Position numbers and translations under genes: made by a program
Assembly: GCA_031272615.1 (NCBI GenBank)
Contig: JAISTL010000134.1
Coordinates: 1 to 22,114, forward strand
Direction of reading: 5' to 3'
DNA: 22,114 nucleotides
Source: Methylobacteriaceae bacterium
GTDB taxonomy: Bacteria > Pseudomonadota > Alphaproteobacteria > Rhizobiales > Beijerinckiaceae
The notes under the pieces: generated by a model
Database searches by the model: none
The model's input: only the letters and a program-made list of their open reading frames with translations
What the model was told of the DNA's origin: nothing
Part shown: in pieces, positions 21,820 through 22,114 of the stretch
Numbering within the stretch: the first letter of the stretch is position 1
How the letters are laid out: each line of letters starts with the position of its first letter

Positions 21820-21893
21820 GCGGGTGTAGCTCAATGGCAGAGCAGCAGCTTCCCAAGCTGAATACGAGGGTTCGCTTCCCTTCACCCGCTCCA
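21820..21893 (+). tRNA. tRNA-Gly(CCC)
   Basis: 74 bases including an encoded CCA. The acceptor stem GCGGGTG/CACCCGC is perfect, the D-arm is GCTC/GAGC with the GG pair, the anticodon loop TTCCCAA (21850-21856) gives anticodon CCC (21852-21854), reading GGG codons, and the T-stem GAGGG/CCCTT is complete. The T-loop reads TTCGCTT rather than the usual TTCGATT, so position 58 is C (21875) instead of the near-universal A. The 27-43 pair is G-A. Otherwise the gene looks intact. Confidence 0.93.
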
Positions 21894-21928
21894 TTGTTTT
21901 GCGCTCCTCTTTGACTATACCGCGCATT

Positions 21929-22014
21929 GCCGCCCGTTATCGACCCGGGGCTGAATCTTTTGATTTGACACCGGCGTTGAACCCAATAACATATGGGGAC
22001 TCGGGCGGCTTTTT
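21929..22014 (+). terminator. Long-range inverted repeat with T-run after the tRNA
   Basis: GCCGCCC(G) at 21929-21936 pairs with (C)GGGCGGC at 22002-22009, followed by five T (22010-22014). Inside, GTTAT (21936-21940) can pair with ATAAC (21986-21990). The enclosed region is long, so this may be the terminator of a long tRNA trailer or a small structured RNA, or coincidence. A promoter-like TTGACA (21965-21970) with TAACAT (21987-21992, 16-base spacer) lies within it. Confidence 0.25.
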
Positions 22015-22060
22015 AGTGATTCGCGCCGCTCTGTACCGGAAGGCGGGCAGACTGATCACC

Positions 22061-22114
22061 ATGAAGATTTCTTCCAGTGGGCACCGTATCGTATCGCGGG
22101 CTTTGACGCTTGCA
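22061..22114 (+). CDS. Possible gene start running off the right edge
   Basis: From ATG 22061 the frame stays open to the window end: MKISSSGHRIVSRALTLA. The frame is also open upstream, for instance from GTG 22016. GGAAGG lies 18 bases before the ATG, which is far. The basic start followed by a hydrophobic turn could be a signal or membrane segment, but 18 codons are too few to identify it. Confidence 0.25.
   Translation, partial: MKISSSGHRIVSRALTLA

Overview
The window is about 60% GC, densely coded bacterial chromosome that looks alphaproteobacterial: DNA polymerase I of about 986 aa with an intact proofreading domain, an alphaproteobacterial-style tRNA-Gly(CCC), and TRAP and Fbp-type ABC transport operons. 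This assignment is an inference from gene content; there is no rRNA or other taxonomic marker. Most genes serve uptake and breakdown of small organic acids or sugar acids. The 3' third holds housekeeping genes (polA, tRNA) and decayed phage and toxin DNA.

Layout. (1) 1-3633, plus strand: the 3' part of a LarA-like (lactate racemase / DUF2088-type) gene, a DcuC-type C4-dicarboxylate transporter, and a MalY/PatB-type PLP beta-lyase/aminotransferase. (2) 3705-4610, minus: 2-dehydro-3-deoxygalactonokinase (dgoK), divergent from (3) 4978-9433, plus: an Fbp/Afu-type ABC transporter (binding protein, fused double permease, ATPase) with thpR (RNA 2',3'-cyclic phosphodiesterase) at its end, followed by a frameshifted and truncated PIN-domain (VapC-like) toxin remnant at 9434-9732. 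(4) 10102-14881, plus: a TRAP transporter (dctP-dctQ-dctM), a zinc alcohol dehydrogenase of the sugar-acid dehydrogenase type, and a GntR/FadR-type regulator, probably one self-regulated operon with a 16-bp palindrome upstream. (5) 14903-15898, minus: a YajO-like aldo/keto reductase; 16104-17174, plus: a peptidase C45 / acyltransferase-like Ntn hydrolase behind a clear sigma-70 promoter. (6) 17190-18389, minus: a degraded Mu-like phage head segment consisting of the C-terminal end of an ADP-ribosyltransferase-type minor head protein, three tandem coupled copies of an unrecognised ~71-aa protein, and a frameshifted gpG-like virion morphogenesis fragment. (7) 18382-21342, minus: polA. (8) 21637-21893, plus: a 38-aa membrane peptide and tRNA-Gly(CCC) with an unusual T-loop base. 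The last 220 bases hold a possible terminator and the start of one incomplete reading frame.

How it fits together. DgoK, the TRAP system, the zinc dehydrogenase and the GntR regulator point to growth on sugar acids (galactonate/idonate/gulonate type), but the exact substrates cannot be read from sequence. Both transporter operons have a strong stem-loop straight after the binding-protein gene, a usual way to express binding protein in excess over permease. The most unusual element is the 251-bp tandem triplication of small overlapping genes inside the phage remnant. Its central copy differs strongly while its ends are nearly identical to those of its neighbours.
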